A DNA stretch of 64,000 bases from Streptomyces sp. GESEQ-4 (GTDB taxonomy: Bacteria; Actinomycetota; Actinomycetes; Streptomycetales; Streptomycetaceae), in the NCBI RefSeq assembly GCF_017948455.1, contig NZ_JAFFSU010000022.1, forward strand, positions 62,001 through 126,000, given 5' to 3'. Positions 46,349 to 57,131 of this stretch are shown here, piece after piece. The notes below the pieces were generated by a model. The model saw nothing but the letters and a program-made list of their open reading frames with translations. It was not told where the DNA came from and ran no database searches. Every line of letters starts with the position of its first letter. The stretch's first letter is position 1. The position numbers were made by a program, and so were the translations under genes.

Positions 46349-46378
46349 AACAAAAAAGACGGCTCGCGCCGTTTGTTT
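46349..46378. promoter_or_regulatory. ARE-like operator upstream of cprB
   Basis: The imperfect inverted repeat has arms AAAAAGACGGC and GCCGTTTGTTT (9 of 11 pairs) around a 4-base centre, 15 bases before the cprB start. The sequence class (AAACAAACGGC-like arms) fits gamma-butyrolactone receptor binding sites, so cprB is probably autoregulated. Confidence 0.65.
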
Positions 46379-46544
46379 CTGACTCCCCGTATAAGATAAC
46401 TCACCGTACAGCGTGATCGACGAGCCCCAGTCGTCCCGTCGACTTTCACTCCATTCCCGCGACTAGCGCATTCACACCCTTCGCATCGTGTGGCGCCCGT
46501 GAAGGGTTGGCCGAAAAACAGGGTGGACGGTATCGAACGACGGC

Positions 46545-46591
46545 AAAAAACGACGGGCCGACCGGTGCCCATCCGCACCGGTCGGCCCGTC
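46545..46591 (-). terminator. Intrinsic terminator of the subtilase gene
   Basis: A perfect 17-bp stem (GACGGGCCGACCGGTGC with its inverse) around a 6-base loop is followed on the minus strand by GTTTTTTGCC. It lies about 20 bases after the protease stop. This is one of few canonical hairpin-plus-U terminators in this high-GC window. Confidence 0.92.
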
Positions 46592-46610
46592 CGCTTGTGG
46601 ACGTGTTCGC

Positions 46611-48416
<1,806 letters not shown>

Positions 48417-48808
48417 GGGCTTTGCCTTTCGTTGCCGGACTCCGGGCAGCGCGGAGCGGCGGTCGATTCGCTTCGTCCTCGAAGCGGCGGGGGGTGAGCC
48501 GAAAAGCGGTCGGGAGGAAACCCGAAGTGCGTTGCGTGGCCGGCCGGGCGCGGACGCCGACCCGTCCAGGGGTTACCTGTGGGTCAGCTGAGGTCGAACG
48601 ATAGGCAAAGGAATCACCATCCGGATACAGGGGAAACCCTCGATCCGGCCGGAAACCCACCCTAGACAGCGGGCAGTTGACCGGTTACGACACCTTTCAC
48701 CCCGGACGTCACGCGATGAACGCGCCGGACGCGTCGTCCGTACTGCACACAGCAGACCGCTCGCAACACGACAGACCGTTCGCATGCCCGGCCGAGGAGA
48801 CGTTCCGG
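48417..48808. other. Intergenic region between divergent protease and LPMO genes
   Basis: These 392 bases contain no convincing gene. They must hold both promoters. I see no strong palindrome or riboswitch-like structure. The reading frame of the LPMO gene continues upstream to 48677 without a ribosome-binding site and is taken as chance. Confidence 0.5.
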
Positions 48809-49753
48809 ATGTCCCGGATGACCGCATACCGCAGAGCCCTGGGGGCCGTAGCCGTGGCCCCGTTCCTTCTTCCTCTCTGGGCGGCGGGACCGGCACAGGC
48901 GCACGGTGCGCCCACGGATCCGGTGAGCCGGGTGTACGCCTGCTCCCCCGAGGGCGGAGAGGCGACCGGTTCGGCGGCCTGCGAGGCGGCCGTCGGCGCG
49001 AACGGCGCGCCCTTCACCGCCTGGGACAACCTGCGGATCGCGAACGTGAACGGCCGGGACCGGCAGACCATCCCGGACGGGCAGTTGTGCAGCGGCGGCC
49101 TGCCCGCGTACCGGGGGCTCGACCTGGCCCGCTCCGACTGGCCGTCGACGAACCTGAAGCCGGGCGCGGCACTGACGATGCGGTACGCCTCGACCATCCC
49201 GCACACCGGCACGTTCCGGGTCTATCTGACGAAGCAGGGATACGACCCGTCGAAGCCGCTCACCTGGTCCGACCTGCCGTCGCAACCGTTCGCCGAGGTG
49301 ACGGACCCGGCCCTGACGGACGGCGCGTACCGGATCACCGGGACGCTGCCGTCCGACCGGACGGGGCGGCATGTGCTGTACACGATCTGGCAGAACACCA
49401 GCACGGCGGACACGTACTACTCGTGCTCGGACGTGGTGTTCCCGGCGTCCGGGCGGGGCGGGAGCGCGGCGACGCCGAAAGCGCCGGGTTCGGCGTCGCC
49501 GGCCGGCAAGTCGGCATCGCCTGCCGAGAAGAGCCCCGCCGAGAAGAGCAAGGCCCCGTCGCCGACGCCCACCCGGAACAGCGCACCGCCGAGTCCGGCG
49601 GCCGCCACCCCGCAGACCCCGGACAGCACCCCGCTCGCCTCCACCCCCGACGCCGGCTCGGGCCCCTCGGCCCCGATGGTGGCGGGCGGCGCCGCGGCGG
49701 TGTTGGTGCTCATCGGCGGCACCGCCCTGGCCCTGCGTCTGCGTCGGAGCTGA
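48809..49753 (+). CDS. AA10 lytic polysaccharide monooxygenase, membrane-anchored
   Basis: This 314-residue protein has a signal peptide cut at AQA-H, leaving His32 as mature residue 1. The second copper-brace His is in ASTIPHTGTFRVYL (near 133). The AA10 domain (chitin/cellulose-oxidising) ends near 215 with YYSCSDVVF. A long Ala/Pro/Ser-rich linker and a C-terminal membrane helix (VAGGAAAVLVLIGGTALAL) with RLRRS tail follow, so it stays on the cell surface. No carbohydrate-binding module or LPXTG motif is present. GAGGAG at 48794-48799 supports ATG 48809. Confidence 0.9.
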   Translation: MSRMTAYRRALGAVAVAPFLLPLWAAGPAQAHGAPTDPVSRVYACSPEGGEATGSAACEAAVGANGAPFTAWDNLRIANVNGRDRQTIPDGQLCSGGLPAYRGLDLARSDWPSTNLKPGAALTMRYASTIPHTGTFRVYLTKQGYDPSKPLTWSDLPSQPFAEVTDPALTDGAYRITGTLPSDRTGRHVLYTIWQNTSTADTYYSCSDVVFPASGRGGSAATPKAPGSASPAGKSASPAEKSPAEKSKAPSPTPTRNSAPPSPAAATPQTPDSTPLASTPDAGSGPSAPMVAGGAAAVLVLIGGTALALRLRRS

Positions 49754-49771
49754 ACGCCGGGCGTACGAGGG

Positions 49772-50425
49772 TCAGTTGACGTAGACGAGTGCGCCCGCGT
49801 CGGTCACGGGGGCGTACTTGGCGGTGAAGTAGCCGTTGGCGAAGCAGAGCGAGGAGCCGGACGTCTTGGTGAACTGCTGGGCGGTGAAGGCGATGCTGTT
49901 GTCGGTGTTGTCCGCCCGGCCGGTCAGGCTGGGGGCCTGATAGACGCAGGTGATGCTGCCCAGAAGGGTGCGCAGCACGACCGTCGTCTGGATGGCGGAG
50001 CCGCTCGCCGGGGTCACGGTGAGGCTGCCGTCGGAGGACACGGACGTCGTGTAGGGCAGGTTGTCGACGGAGATGCTGGTGACGCCGAGCACGCCGACGA
50101 CATTGGTGGTGCAGCTGGCGCTGTTGAAGGTGTGGCCCGTGACGGACTCGGTGGCGGTGCCGGGCGCGGTGGGGTTGTCGGTGACGGTCGCGGTGAACTG
50201 CGACTCCGCGCAGGAGATGCCGCTGGTGCCGGTCGCGCTGGAGTAGAGGGTGGCCTTGGTGCCACTGGCCAGCGGTGCGGTGAGGACATCGCCGACGGCG
50301 ACGGGCGTGCCGGCGAGGCCGCCGGTGGTGAGGACCTGGGTGTCGGCCGCGGAGGCGGGGACAGCGGCCGGGAGGGTGAGGGCGGCGACGGCGGTGGCCA
50401 GGGTGAGCAGGGTTCGCGTGCGCAT
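49772..50425 (-). CDS. Small secreted protein of unknown function
   Basis: This 217-residue precursor has a signal peptide (LLTLATAVAALTLPAAVPAS, cut near 27). The mature part is rich in Thr, Ser, Val and Ala and has four Cys, likely two disulfides. Predicted all-beta. I do not recognise a named family, though similar proteins are common in Streptomyces. It is convergent with the LPMO gene (18 bases apart) and divergent, across a 540-base gap, from the DUF6230/DUF6114 pair. Confidence 0.75.
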   Translation of the reverse strand: MRTRTLLTLATAVAALTLPAAVPASAADTQVLTTGGLAGTPVAVGDVLTAPLASGTKATLYSSATGTSGISCAESQFTATVTDNPTAPGTATESVTGHTFNSASCTTNVVGVLGVTSISVDNLPYTTSVSSDGSLTVTPASGSAIQTTVVLRTLLGSITCVYQAPSLTGRADNTDNSIAFTAQQFTKTSGSSLCFANGYFTAKYAPVTDAGALVYVN

Positions 50426-50967
50426 GGGGGTGCCTCGATTCTGAGGTGAAGGGGTGAAGGTGGGGGGTGGGCGCGCGTGAGTGCCTGCCGTTGCCGGTCC
50501 GAGACGCCTTCTCCGTACGTGACGGACCGGCAACGACAAGCCGGCCTGTGAGCGGCCGGGGAGGGGGCGGGAAAGGCCCGCCGGGGAGGACAAGAGGTCC
50601 GGGAGAACGCGGGCAGTGCCGCGGGGCGGATCCGGCGCCACGGATCCGGGGAGAGCAGTGCAAGTTGTAAACCTGAGGGTTGTTCAACGTCAAGGGTTCT
50701 CAAGGGAGTTGGGACACGAACCGCGGTCTTCGCGGAGGCCGGGAAGCCCTTGGCGCACAGGTGGCACACAATCGGCACGTTTTTTACACAACTCTCTTGA
50801 CCCTCAAATGTAACCCCCGGTAACTTCCTCGGCGGCTACTGCCGCGTAACGAGAAAGCCCTTGCGACCGCCGGGAGTTGTGGGGAGGCGTGCGCGGCAGC
50901 CGCTGTCCGCGCCAGGACGCCGTGCCGTGCACGATCCGACCGCATTCACCAGTCCTCTGGAGCCGCC
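50426..50967. promoter_or_regulatory. Divergent promoter region with inverted repeat
   Basis: No gene is seen in these 542 bases. TCAAGGGAGTTG (50700-50711) and CAACTCTCTTGA (50789-50800) form an 11-of-12 inverted pair 77 bases apart. The flanking blocks CTGAGGGTTG and ACCCTCAAATG extend the symmetry. The region around 50660-50815 is markedly AT-richer than its surroundings, with a TTTTTTACACA run, and is the best candidate for a shared regulatory region. Confidence 0.5.
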
Positions 50968-51645
50968 ATGACCCCGCCCTCGGACGTCTCGTCGTCCGCC
51001 GACCACACCCCCGAAAGCGGTTCCACCACATCCACCACCTCCGCCGAGCCGCACAGACGCGGCCGGGTCCGGCTGCGCCGGGCCGCGGTGATGGCCGTAC
51101 CCGCCACGCTGGTCACCGCCGCGCTCGCGGTGCTCACCGCCGAAGGGGCGCTGGGCGTGCAGTTCGCGATCTCCGGCATGCCCTTCACCGTCACGGCGAC
51201 CGAGCTCAAGGGCACGGGCTTCGAGCAGTTCGGCGGCCTCGACAACATGGCGCCGGGCAGCCCGAACGCCGGCGACACCGGCGGGCAGGTCCTGGTCGTC
51301 ACGTCCGCGATCAAGGACGCGACGCTCACCAAGCTGTGTCAGAGCGTCGATCTCGGCGGTACGAACCTGCTGATCACGGCGGGCAGCGGCGCGGAGAAAG
51401 TGCATGCGCGCGACCTGACCACCGACTCGACCGAGCTGTCCGGTGACGCCGCCTTCAAGAACATCGAGATCGGCAACGACGCGAGTACGTTGACCAAGGC
51501 CGGGGTGAAGGGGCCGATCGGGGTGTTCAGTCAGCAGGCCGACACCGTGCGCATCAAGAATCTGCGGCAGACCAACTACGCCACCACCGCCGGGGTGTTC
51601 AAGCTTCCCGGCCTGAAACTCAGCTTCAGCAGCAAGGGTTGCTGA
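50968..51645 (+). CDS. DUF6230 family protein
   Basis: This 225-residue protein fits DUF6230: a polar N-terminus, one membrane helix (about 37-58), the QFAISGMPFTVTA segment, and a beta-rich outer domain with DNMAPGSPN and KNLRQTNYATTAGVFKLPGL. Function unknown; it is almost always next to a DUF6114 gene, as here, where its TGA overlaps the next ATG by one base (TGATG). The pair may form a surface complex. Confidence 0.85.
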   Translation: MTPPSDVSSSADHTPESGSTTSTTSAEPHRRGRVRLRRAAVMAVPATLVTAALAVLTAEGALGVQFAISGMPFTVTATELKGTGFEQFGGLDNMAPGSPNAGDTGGQVLVVTSAIKDATLTKLCQSVDLGGTNLLITAGSGAEKVHARDLTTDSTELSGDAAFKNIEIGNDASTLTKAGVKGPIGVFSQQADTVRIKNLRQTNYATTAGVFKLPGLKLSFSSKGC

Positions 51646-52019
51646 TGTCGGGGTGGCGGGCCGGCCGGCCGTTCTGGGGCGGGTTGCTGCTTGTGCTGGG
51701 CGGGGTGGAGGTCCTCCTCACCATGAAGGCGTCGATGAAGGTCATGCTGCATGTGGGGATGCAGGGGGTGGCCGGGTATCTGCTGCCTGCGCTGATGGTG
51801 CTGCTGGGGTTGCTGGTGCTGTTCAATCCGGCGCAGCGGTTGTTCTATTCGATCACCGGGGTGCTGGTGTCGCTGGGGACCTGGATGACGTCCAACCTGG
51901 GTGGCTTCTTTGTGGGGCTGCTGTTGGGTGTGGTGGGGAGTTGTCTTGTGTTCGGGTGGCTGCCGGATCAAGAACCGCGGCGGGTTCGGCGGAAGGTTGT
52001 CAAAGCGGTTGCGCCGTAG
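51645..52019 (+). CDS. DUF6114 family membrane protein
   Basis: This 124-residue protein has three or four hydrophobic helices, starting WRAGRPFWGGLLLVLGGVEV, and a short basic C-terminus. It matches DUF6114, the regular partner of DUF6230. The start ATG 51645 overlaps the previous stop; the longer start at 51639 lies within the DUF6230 gene. The function of the pair is unknown. Confidence 0.85.
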   Translation: MSGWRAGRPFWGGLLLVLGGVEVLLTMKASMKVMLHVGMQGVAGYLLPALMVLLGLLVLFNPAQRLFYSITGVLVSLGTWMTSNLGGFFVGLLLGVVGSCLVFGWLPDQEPRRVRRKVVKAVAP

Positions 52020-52050
52020 GGGTTTCATCGAGTCTGGCGGGTGCAGGTTC

Positions 52051-52090
52051 GTGGGTGGCTGGTCGCGCAGTTCCCCGCGCCCCTGAGGGC
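52051..52090 (+). repeat. Class A GC-rich palindromic repeat (copy 2)
   Basis: GTGGCTGGTCGCGCAGTTCC followed by CCGCGCCCCTGAGGGC, between the DUF6114 and methyltransferase genes. It is the intergenic form of the unit found inside coding sequence at 63760-63793 and at 3227-3274. Confidence 0.75.
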
Positions 52091-52124
52091 GTTGCCGTCA
52101 ACTTCCCGATAAGTGGAGGATCCC

Positions 52125-52925
52125 TTGACCACCGACCGCATCGACACCGAGCACGCTCACTCCGCTCGGATCTACGACTACATCATCGGCGGGAACGATC
52201 ACTACCCGGCCGACCGGGAAGCCGGTGATGCCATGGTTCGGGAGTGGCCTGCGTTGCCTGTTCATATGCGGGCCAACCGGGACTTCATGAACCGGGCGGT
52301 GCGGTATCTGGCTCAGGAGGCGGGGATACGGCAGTTCCTGGACATCGGGACGGGCATACCGACCTCGCCGAACATCCATGAGATCGCGCAGGCGGCGGCC
52401 GAGGCGCGGGTGGTGTACGTCGACAACGATCCGCTCGTGCTCGCGCTGTCGGAGGGGATGGTGTCGGGTACGGCGGAGGGCAGGGTGTCGTACATCGAGG
52501 CGGACATGCGGGAACCGGCGGCCGTGCTCGACGCCCCGGCGTTCCGGGAGACGCTCGATCTCGGTGAGCCGGTCGCGCTGACGGTGATCGCGATCGTGCA
52601 CTTCCTGCTGGACGAGGACGACGCCGTCGGGATCGTACGGCGGCTGCTGGAACCGCTTCCCGCGGGCAGTTTTCTCGCGATGTCCATCGGTACCGCCGAG
52701 TTCGCGCCGGAAGAGGTCGGACGGGTGGCGCGGGAGTACGCGGCTCGCGGTATGCCGATGCGGCTGCGGACGCACACCGAGGCCGAGGAGTTCTTCACGG
52801 GGCTCGAGCTCGTCGAGCCGGGCATCGTCCAGGTCCACAAGTGGCGCCCGGACGGCACGGGCACCGAGGTGGTCCGGGACGAGGACATCGCGATGTACGG
52901 GGCGGTGGCGCGCAAGGTGAGCTGA
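52125..52925 (+). CDS. SAM-dependent methyltransferase (DUF574/Methyltransf_19)
   Basis: This 266-residue protein of the large actinomycete DUF574 group has HSARIYDYIIGGNDHYPADR near the N-terminus, SAM motif FLDIGTGIPTSPNIHEIAQ, VYVDNDPLVLALS and LTVIAIVHFLLDEDD. Substrate unknown; such proteins are often linked to nitrogen-containing or lipid substrates without proof. TTG 52125 is chosen because GGAGG at 52115-52119 lies at normal distance; an in-frame GTG at 52113 would place this site within the gene. Confidence 0.85.
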   Translation: MTTDRIDTEHAHSARIYDYIIGGNDHYPADREAGDAMVREWPALPVHMRANRDFMNRAVRYLAQEAGIRQFLDIGTGIPTSPNIHEIAQAAAEARVVYVDNDPLVLALSEGMVSGTAEGRVSYIEADMREPAAVLDAPAFRETLDLGEPVALTVIAIVHFLLDEDDAVGIVRRLLEPLPAGSFLAMSIGTAEFAPEEVGRVAREYAARGMPMRLRTHTEAEEFFTGLELVEPGIVQVHKWRPDGTGTEVVRDEDIAMYGAVARKVS

Positions 52926-52975
52926 CGGTTTGTCGGCGCAACCGGCACGGCGGCGCCGCGCGCTTCCGGCCAGCG

Positions 52976-53049
52976 CACATCACGATGTGGGAGCGACAAC
53001 TCACTCCACGTGGTGGCGCACTTGACGACCGGTGGCCGTACACGATGTG
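52976..53049. promoter_or_regulatory. Palindrome and repeat upstream of sugar-binding protein gene
   Basis: CACATC-AC-GATGTG is a perfect dyad at 52976-52989. Its right part CACGATGTG recurs at 53041-53049, with CCACGTGG (53006-53013) between. These lie 100-180 bases before the start of the lipoprotein gene and could be operator sites. Confidence 0.4.
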
Positions 53050-53153
53050 ATCCGCCCCAGCGAGAGTCACCCGTTCGGCGCACGCCTCGTGCGGCCCGGC
53101 AAACGCTCTCCCGTTCTTCCGGCTCGGCTGCACAGCGAGGTGCCCGCACCCCC

Positions 53154-54158
53154 ATGAAGACTCCGCCTCCTTCCTCCGGTTCCCCACGCCCGGCTCGTGC
53201 GGTGGTCGTCCTGGCCACCGCCTGTCTGCTGCTGGCCGGCTGCTCCGGGGGCGATGACGCCGACAGCCGGGCGGACACGGCAGCGGCGGGCGGGACGGGG
53301 ATGAAGGTCGCTCTGGTCACCCACGGCGCGGAGGGCGACATCTTCTGGGAGCGGGTGCGGAAGGGGGCCGAGGCGGCGGCCGCCAAGGACGACGTCGACC
53401 TCACCTATGTCAGCGACCCCGACCCGGCGGGCCAGGCCGAGCTGATGCGGAACGCGGTCCGGGACAAGGTCGACGGCATCGCGGTGACTCTGGCCAGGCC
53501 CGCGGCGATGACGGGTGCGGTCGGCGAGGCCAAGAAGGCGGGCATCCCCGTGGTCGGACTCAACTCCGGTATCGACGCCTGGCAGTCGGCGGGGCTCCTG
53601 GAGTACTTCGGTCAGGACGAGAGCGTCGCGGGTCGGGCCGTCGGCGACAAGCTGGACGAACTCAAGGCCAAGCACGCCCTGTGTGTCATCCACGAACGCG
53701 GCAACGTCGCCCTGGAGGCGCGCTGCGCCGGGGTGAAGAAGACGTTCGGCGGCGCGACGCAGAACCTCTATGTGGAGGGCACCGACATGACCGCGACCTC
53801 CGCCGCGATCACGGCCGCGCTGCGCCAGGACCGGAGCATCGACGAAGTGGTCACCAATGGCGCGCGGTTCGCGCTCGCCGCGGTCGGCTCGGTGAAGGAG
53901 GCGGGCAGCGACGCGAAGGTGGCGACGTTCGACCTCGACAACGACCTGGTCAAGGCCGTGGAGAACGGTTCCGTGCAGTTCGCGGTGGACCAGCAGCCGT
54001 ATCTGCAGGGGTATCTCGCCGTGGACTCCCTGTGGCTGTACCGGACGAACGGCAACATCAGCGGCGGCGGTGTGGCCCCGGTGCTCACGGGCCCGGCGAT
54101 CGTCTCCCGGGCGAACGTCGGCGCGGTGGCCGGGTTCGCCGCCAGGGGCACGCGCTGA
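53154..54158 (+). CDS. Orphan sugar-binding lipoprotein (periplasmic-binding type I)
   Basis: This 334-residue lipoprotein has its signal ending LLLAGC near residue 25 and a RbsB-like fold: VALVTHGAEGDIFWERVRKG, then DPDPAGQAELMRNAV, VDGIAVTLARP, GIPVVGLNSGID and VDQQPYLQGYLAVDS. No permease or ATPase gene accompanies it. The conservon sensor gene starts 127 bases downstream on the same strand, so it may act as a ligand sensor rather than a transport component. The start ATG 53154 has only a weak ribosome-binding site. Confidence 0.85.
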   Translation: MKTPPPSSGSPRPARAVVVLATACLLLAGCSGGDDADSRADTAAAGGTGMKVALVTHGAEGDIFWERVRKGAEAAAAKDDVDLTYVSDPDPAGQAELMRNAVRDKVDGIAVTLARPAAMTGAVGEAKKAGIPVVGLNSGIDAWQSAGLLEYFGQDESVAGRAVGDKLDELKAKHALCVIHERGNVALEARCAGVKKTFGGATQNLYVEGTDMTATSAAITAALRQDRSIDEVVTNGARFALAAVGSVKEAGSDAKVATFDLDNDLVKAVENGSVQFAVDQQPYLQGYLAVDSLWLYRTNGNISGGGVAPVLTGPAIVSRANVGAVAGFAARGTR

Positions 54159-54285
54159 CCGGACCGCTCATGCGCTCCTGCCGTCAAAGATTCGCCCCTT
54201 CCGACACGTGCGGTCACTTGTGCGGATAGCATCCTGCGCACCCCCTCCCACTCCCCCGCCGCCCACTGATCGCCCTAGGACGACG

Positions 54286-56700
54286 ATGTCTCCACGGACA
54301 CGTTCCCGGCGCCGCATCGGCTCCATACGTCTCTCCCTGATCCTCCTGGCCCTGGTGCCCAGCGTCATCCTCACCGCGATGTGGGGTGTGACGACGACGC
54401 AGATGTTCACGGAGGGGCTGCGACTGCGCGGGCAGACCGAGTTGAGCCGGTCGACCGGCGCCATGGGCACTGAGGCCACGCTCGCCCTGCAGACGGAGCG
54501 CAGACTGTCGGCGGCATGGATGGCCTCACCGAACGGCTCCCGGAGCGCCCTGGACGCGCAGCGGCTCAAGACGGACGAGGCGGTCGCCAAACTGGTGGGC
54601 CAGAGCGACGAGATCGAGCGCGCCCCCGCCCGGATCTCGGACCGCCTGACCTCCGTCGTCGGGTCGTTGAGCAGCCTGGAGTACTACCGCGGGCAGGTCG
54701 ACGACCCCACCGACATCACCGCACAGCAGGCGCTGGACCAGTACAGCGCGATCATCGACGGGCAGATCCACGCCTTCCAGGCGCTGTCCCTGGTCGACGA
54801 CGGCGACCTCACCGCGCAGGCGGGCCCGCTCGTCGCGGTGGAGCACGCGGCGGAGCTGGCCTCGCAGGAGGATGCCCGGCTCACCCTGGCGTGGCCGTCC
54901 GGGTATCTGGACGAGGAGGCCTGGTCCCGGTTCGCGGAGTCGGTCAACACGCGGCGCTGGCTGGTCGAGGACCAGATCGTCCCCCAGTTGAGCGGCGACG
55001 CGAAGACGGAGACCGAGCGGATCCTGCAGAGCCGGGAGTGGCAGACGCTGGAATCCCTCGAGGACCGGGTGCTGGCGGCCCGGGCGGAGAGCGCGGGTGC
55101 CCGCAGGATCCCCCTGCCCGATGTGGAGAAGCAGTGGGAAACCGCGTTCGCGAAACTCGCCGACGCGTACGGGACGCTGATCAAGCGGCAGACGGCCGGA
55201 CTGCTCGACCGGAGCGCCGACACGTCCGACAACCTGCTGATCACGGCCGGTTCACTCAGTGCTGGCGGACTGCTCGCCCTGCTGGTGTGCGTGTGGATGT
55301 CCTGGCGGATCACCCGCTCCCTGTCCCGGCGGCTGCGCGGTCTGCGCGTGGCCACGCTCGGCCTGGCCCAGGAGCGGCTGCCCGATGTGGTCGCCCGGCT
55401 GAACCGGGGCGAGAAGATCGACGTGGAGCAGGCGACCCCGCCGCTGGACTACGGAAACGACGAACTCGGCCAGGTGGCCACGGCGTTCAACACCGCGCAG
55501 CGCACGGCCGTGCACACCGCGGTCGAACTCGCCGACACCCGGCGCGGCTTCCAGAAGGTGATCCTGGGCATCGCCCGGCAGAGCCAGAACCTGGTCAATC
55601 TGCAGCTGACCAAGCTGGACGCGCTGGAGCGCGCGCACCAGGACCCCGAGATCCTCAAGGGCCTGTACGAACTGGACTCCACGGCCAGCCAGTTGCGCCG
55701 CTACGAGGAGAACCTCGTCATCATCAGCGGCGAGCGGCCCGGCCGCACCTGGACGCAGCCGGTCGCGCTGACCGACATCCTGCGCGGTGCGGTCGGCGAG
55801 GTCGCCGAGTACCAGCGGGTGGAGGTGCACACCGAGGAGGAGGTGGCGCTCGCGCCGCCCGCGGTGGCGGACGTGATCCATCTGCTGGCCGAGCTGATCG
55901 ACAACGCGACCGTGTACTCCCCCGCGCCCAGCCCGGTCGGGGTACGGGCCGCGCTGGTCGCCAAGGGCCTGGCCGTGGAGGTCGAGGACCGGGGCCTGGG
56001 GATGTCCGAGGAGGATTACGCCTCCCTCAACGCCCAGTTGGCCGAGCCCCCGCAGTTCGACGTGGTGGCACTCGCCGACGACCTCCGGCTCGGCATGTTC
56101 GTGATCTCCCGCCTCGCACACCGGCACGGCATCACCGTCACCCTGCGCTCCTCGCCGTACGGCGGGACCACGGCGATCGTGCTCATCCCGCACGAGGTGG
56201 TGGTGCGGGAGGTGCCGGCCCCGGATGCCGATGCCGATGCCGATGCGGCTACAGAAGCGGATACAGGTACGGATACGGATACCGGCATGTCCGCGGACTC
56301 GGTTACGGCCGCAGACGACATCGAGCACGCCGAGGCCGCCGAGCCCGAGGAGCCCGTACGGGAGCCCCGTCCCGTCGTCGCGGCCCGTACCGCCTCTGCC
56401 TCGGCCCGTACCGCCTCCGCCCCGGCCGCGGACCGTCGGCCCACCACCGGCGCCCCCAAGGACCGCCTCACCCCGCTGCCCCGCCGGGTGCCGCAGACCA
56501 GCCTCGCCGCCGAGCTGCGTGACGAGGCCCCGGCCGCCGAAGAGAACGGTCACGCGGACGACTTCACCGCGGAGCGGGCCGCCGCCTCGCTCGCCGGCTT
56601 CCAGCGCGGCACGCTCCGGGCGCGTGACGACGGCGCCGACGAGGAGCCGACCGCGGCCGACGCCCCCCAGTCTTCGACTCCGCCCGCCGACCGCACATGA
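54286..56700 (+). CDS. cvnA: Conservon sensor kinase-like protein CvnA, lacking the H-box histidine
   Basis: This 804-residue membrane protein has helix 1 (about 15-35), an extracellular NIT-type sensing domain (about 45-320), helix 2 (LITAGSLSAGGLLALLVCVW, about 322-342), HAMP and a HATPase_c domain. The N-box is LLAELIDNATVYSPAPS and the G-box EDRGLGMS. Where NIT-type kinases have LDHLATR, this one reads YELDSTASQLRRYEENLV: the phospho-acceptor His is Ser. It can probably bind ATP but not autophosphorylate in the usual way. The tail (about 645-804) is Ala/Asp/Thr-rich and low in complexity. ATG 54286 is supported by AGGA. Confidence 0.9.
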   Translation: MSPRTRSRRRIGSIRLSLILLALVPSVILTAMWGVTTTQMFTEGLRLRGQTELSRSTGAMGTEATLALQTERRLSAAWMASPNGSRSALDAQRLKTDEAVAKLVGQSDEIERAPARISDRLTSVVGSLSSLEYYRGQVDDPTDITAQQALDQYSAIIDGQIHAFQALSLVDDGDLTAQAGPLVAVEHAAELASQEDARLTLAWPSGYLDEEAWSRFAESVNTRRWLVEDQIVPQLSGDAKTETERILQSREWQTLESLEDRVLAARAESAGARRIPLPDVEKQWETAFAKLADAYGTLIKRQTAGLLDRSADTSDNLLITAGSLSAGGLLALLVCVWMSWRITRSLSRRLRGLRVATLGLAQERLPDVVARLNRGEKIDVEQATPPLDYGNDELGQVATAFNTAQRTAVHTAVELADTRRGFQKVILGIARQSQNLVNLQLTKLDALERAHQDPEILKGLYELDSTASQLRRYEENLVIISGERPGRTWTQPVALTDILRGAVGEVAEYQRVEVHTEEEVALAPPAVADVIHLLAELIDNATVYSPAPSPVGVRAALVAKGLAVEVEDRGLGMSEEDYASLNAQLAEPPQFDVVALADDLRLGMFVISRLAHRHGITVTLRSSPYGGTTAIVLIPHEVVVREVPAPDADADADAATEADTGTDTDTGMSADSVTAADDIEHAEAAEPEEPVREPRPVVAARTASASARTASAPAADRRPTTGAPKDRLTPLPRRVPQTSLAAELRDEAPAAEENGHADDFTAERAAASLAGFQRGTLRARDDGADEEPTAADAPQSSTPPADRT

Positions 56701-56711
56701 AGGACAACGCC

Positions 56712-57131
56712 ATGACACGCCCCACCCCCGCCACGCACACCCAGCTCGACCAGCTGCTCACCGGACTCGTGGAGCGGGTCGCCGAGGTGAACCACGCCGT
56801 CGTGCTCTCCGAGGACGGGCTGGTCGTCAGCAAGTCCACCGGGTTTCTGCGCGACGACGCCGAACGGCTGGCGGCGACGGCGTCGGGCCTGATGAGCCTC
56901 AGCAAGGGCGTCAGCATGGACTTCCGCGGCGGCCCGGTGCGCCAGGCGCTGATCGAGATGGCGCACAGCTATCTGATCCTCACCTCCGCGGGCCCGGGCG
57001 CCCATCTCGTCGTCCTCACCAGCCAGGGCGCGGACGTCGGCGTGGTGGCGTACCAGATGAACATGCTGGTGAAGAAGATCGGCGAGCACCTGAGCGCGGC
57101 GCCGCGGGCCAATGTCGGTCCTGGCGCGTGA
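56712..57131 (+). CDS. cvnB: Conservon Roadblock/LC7 protein CvnB
   Basis: This 139-residue Roadblock/LC7-fold protein (QLDQLLTGLVERVAEVNHAV, VLSEDGLVVSKS, LMSLSKGVSMDFRGGPVRQ) pairs with CvnD-type GTPases as a regulator. ATG 56712 has AAGGA seven bases upstream; ATG 56697 overlaps the cvnA stop (ATGA) but lacks a ribosome-binding site. It is part of the four-gene conservon. Confidence 0.92.
   Translation: MTRPTPATHTQLDQLLTGLVERVAEVNHAVVLSEDGLVVSKSTGFLRDDAERLAATASGLMSLSKGVSMDFRGGPVRQALIEMAHSYLILTSAGPGAHLVVLTSQGADVGVVAYQMNMLVKKIGEHLSAAPRANVGPGA

Noticed and set aside
48677..48808. N-terminal extension of the LPMO gene
   Set aside because: It would place 44 residues before the signal peptide and remove the ribosome-binding site GAGGAG from its natural position.
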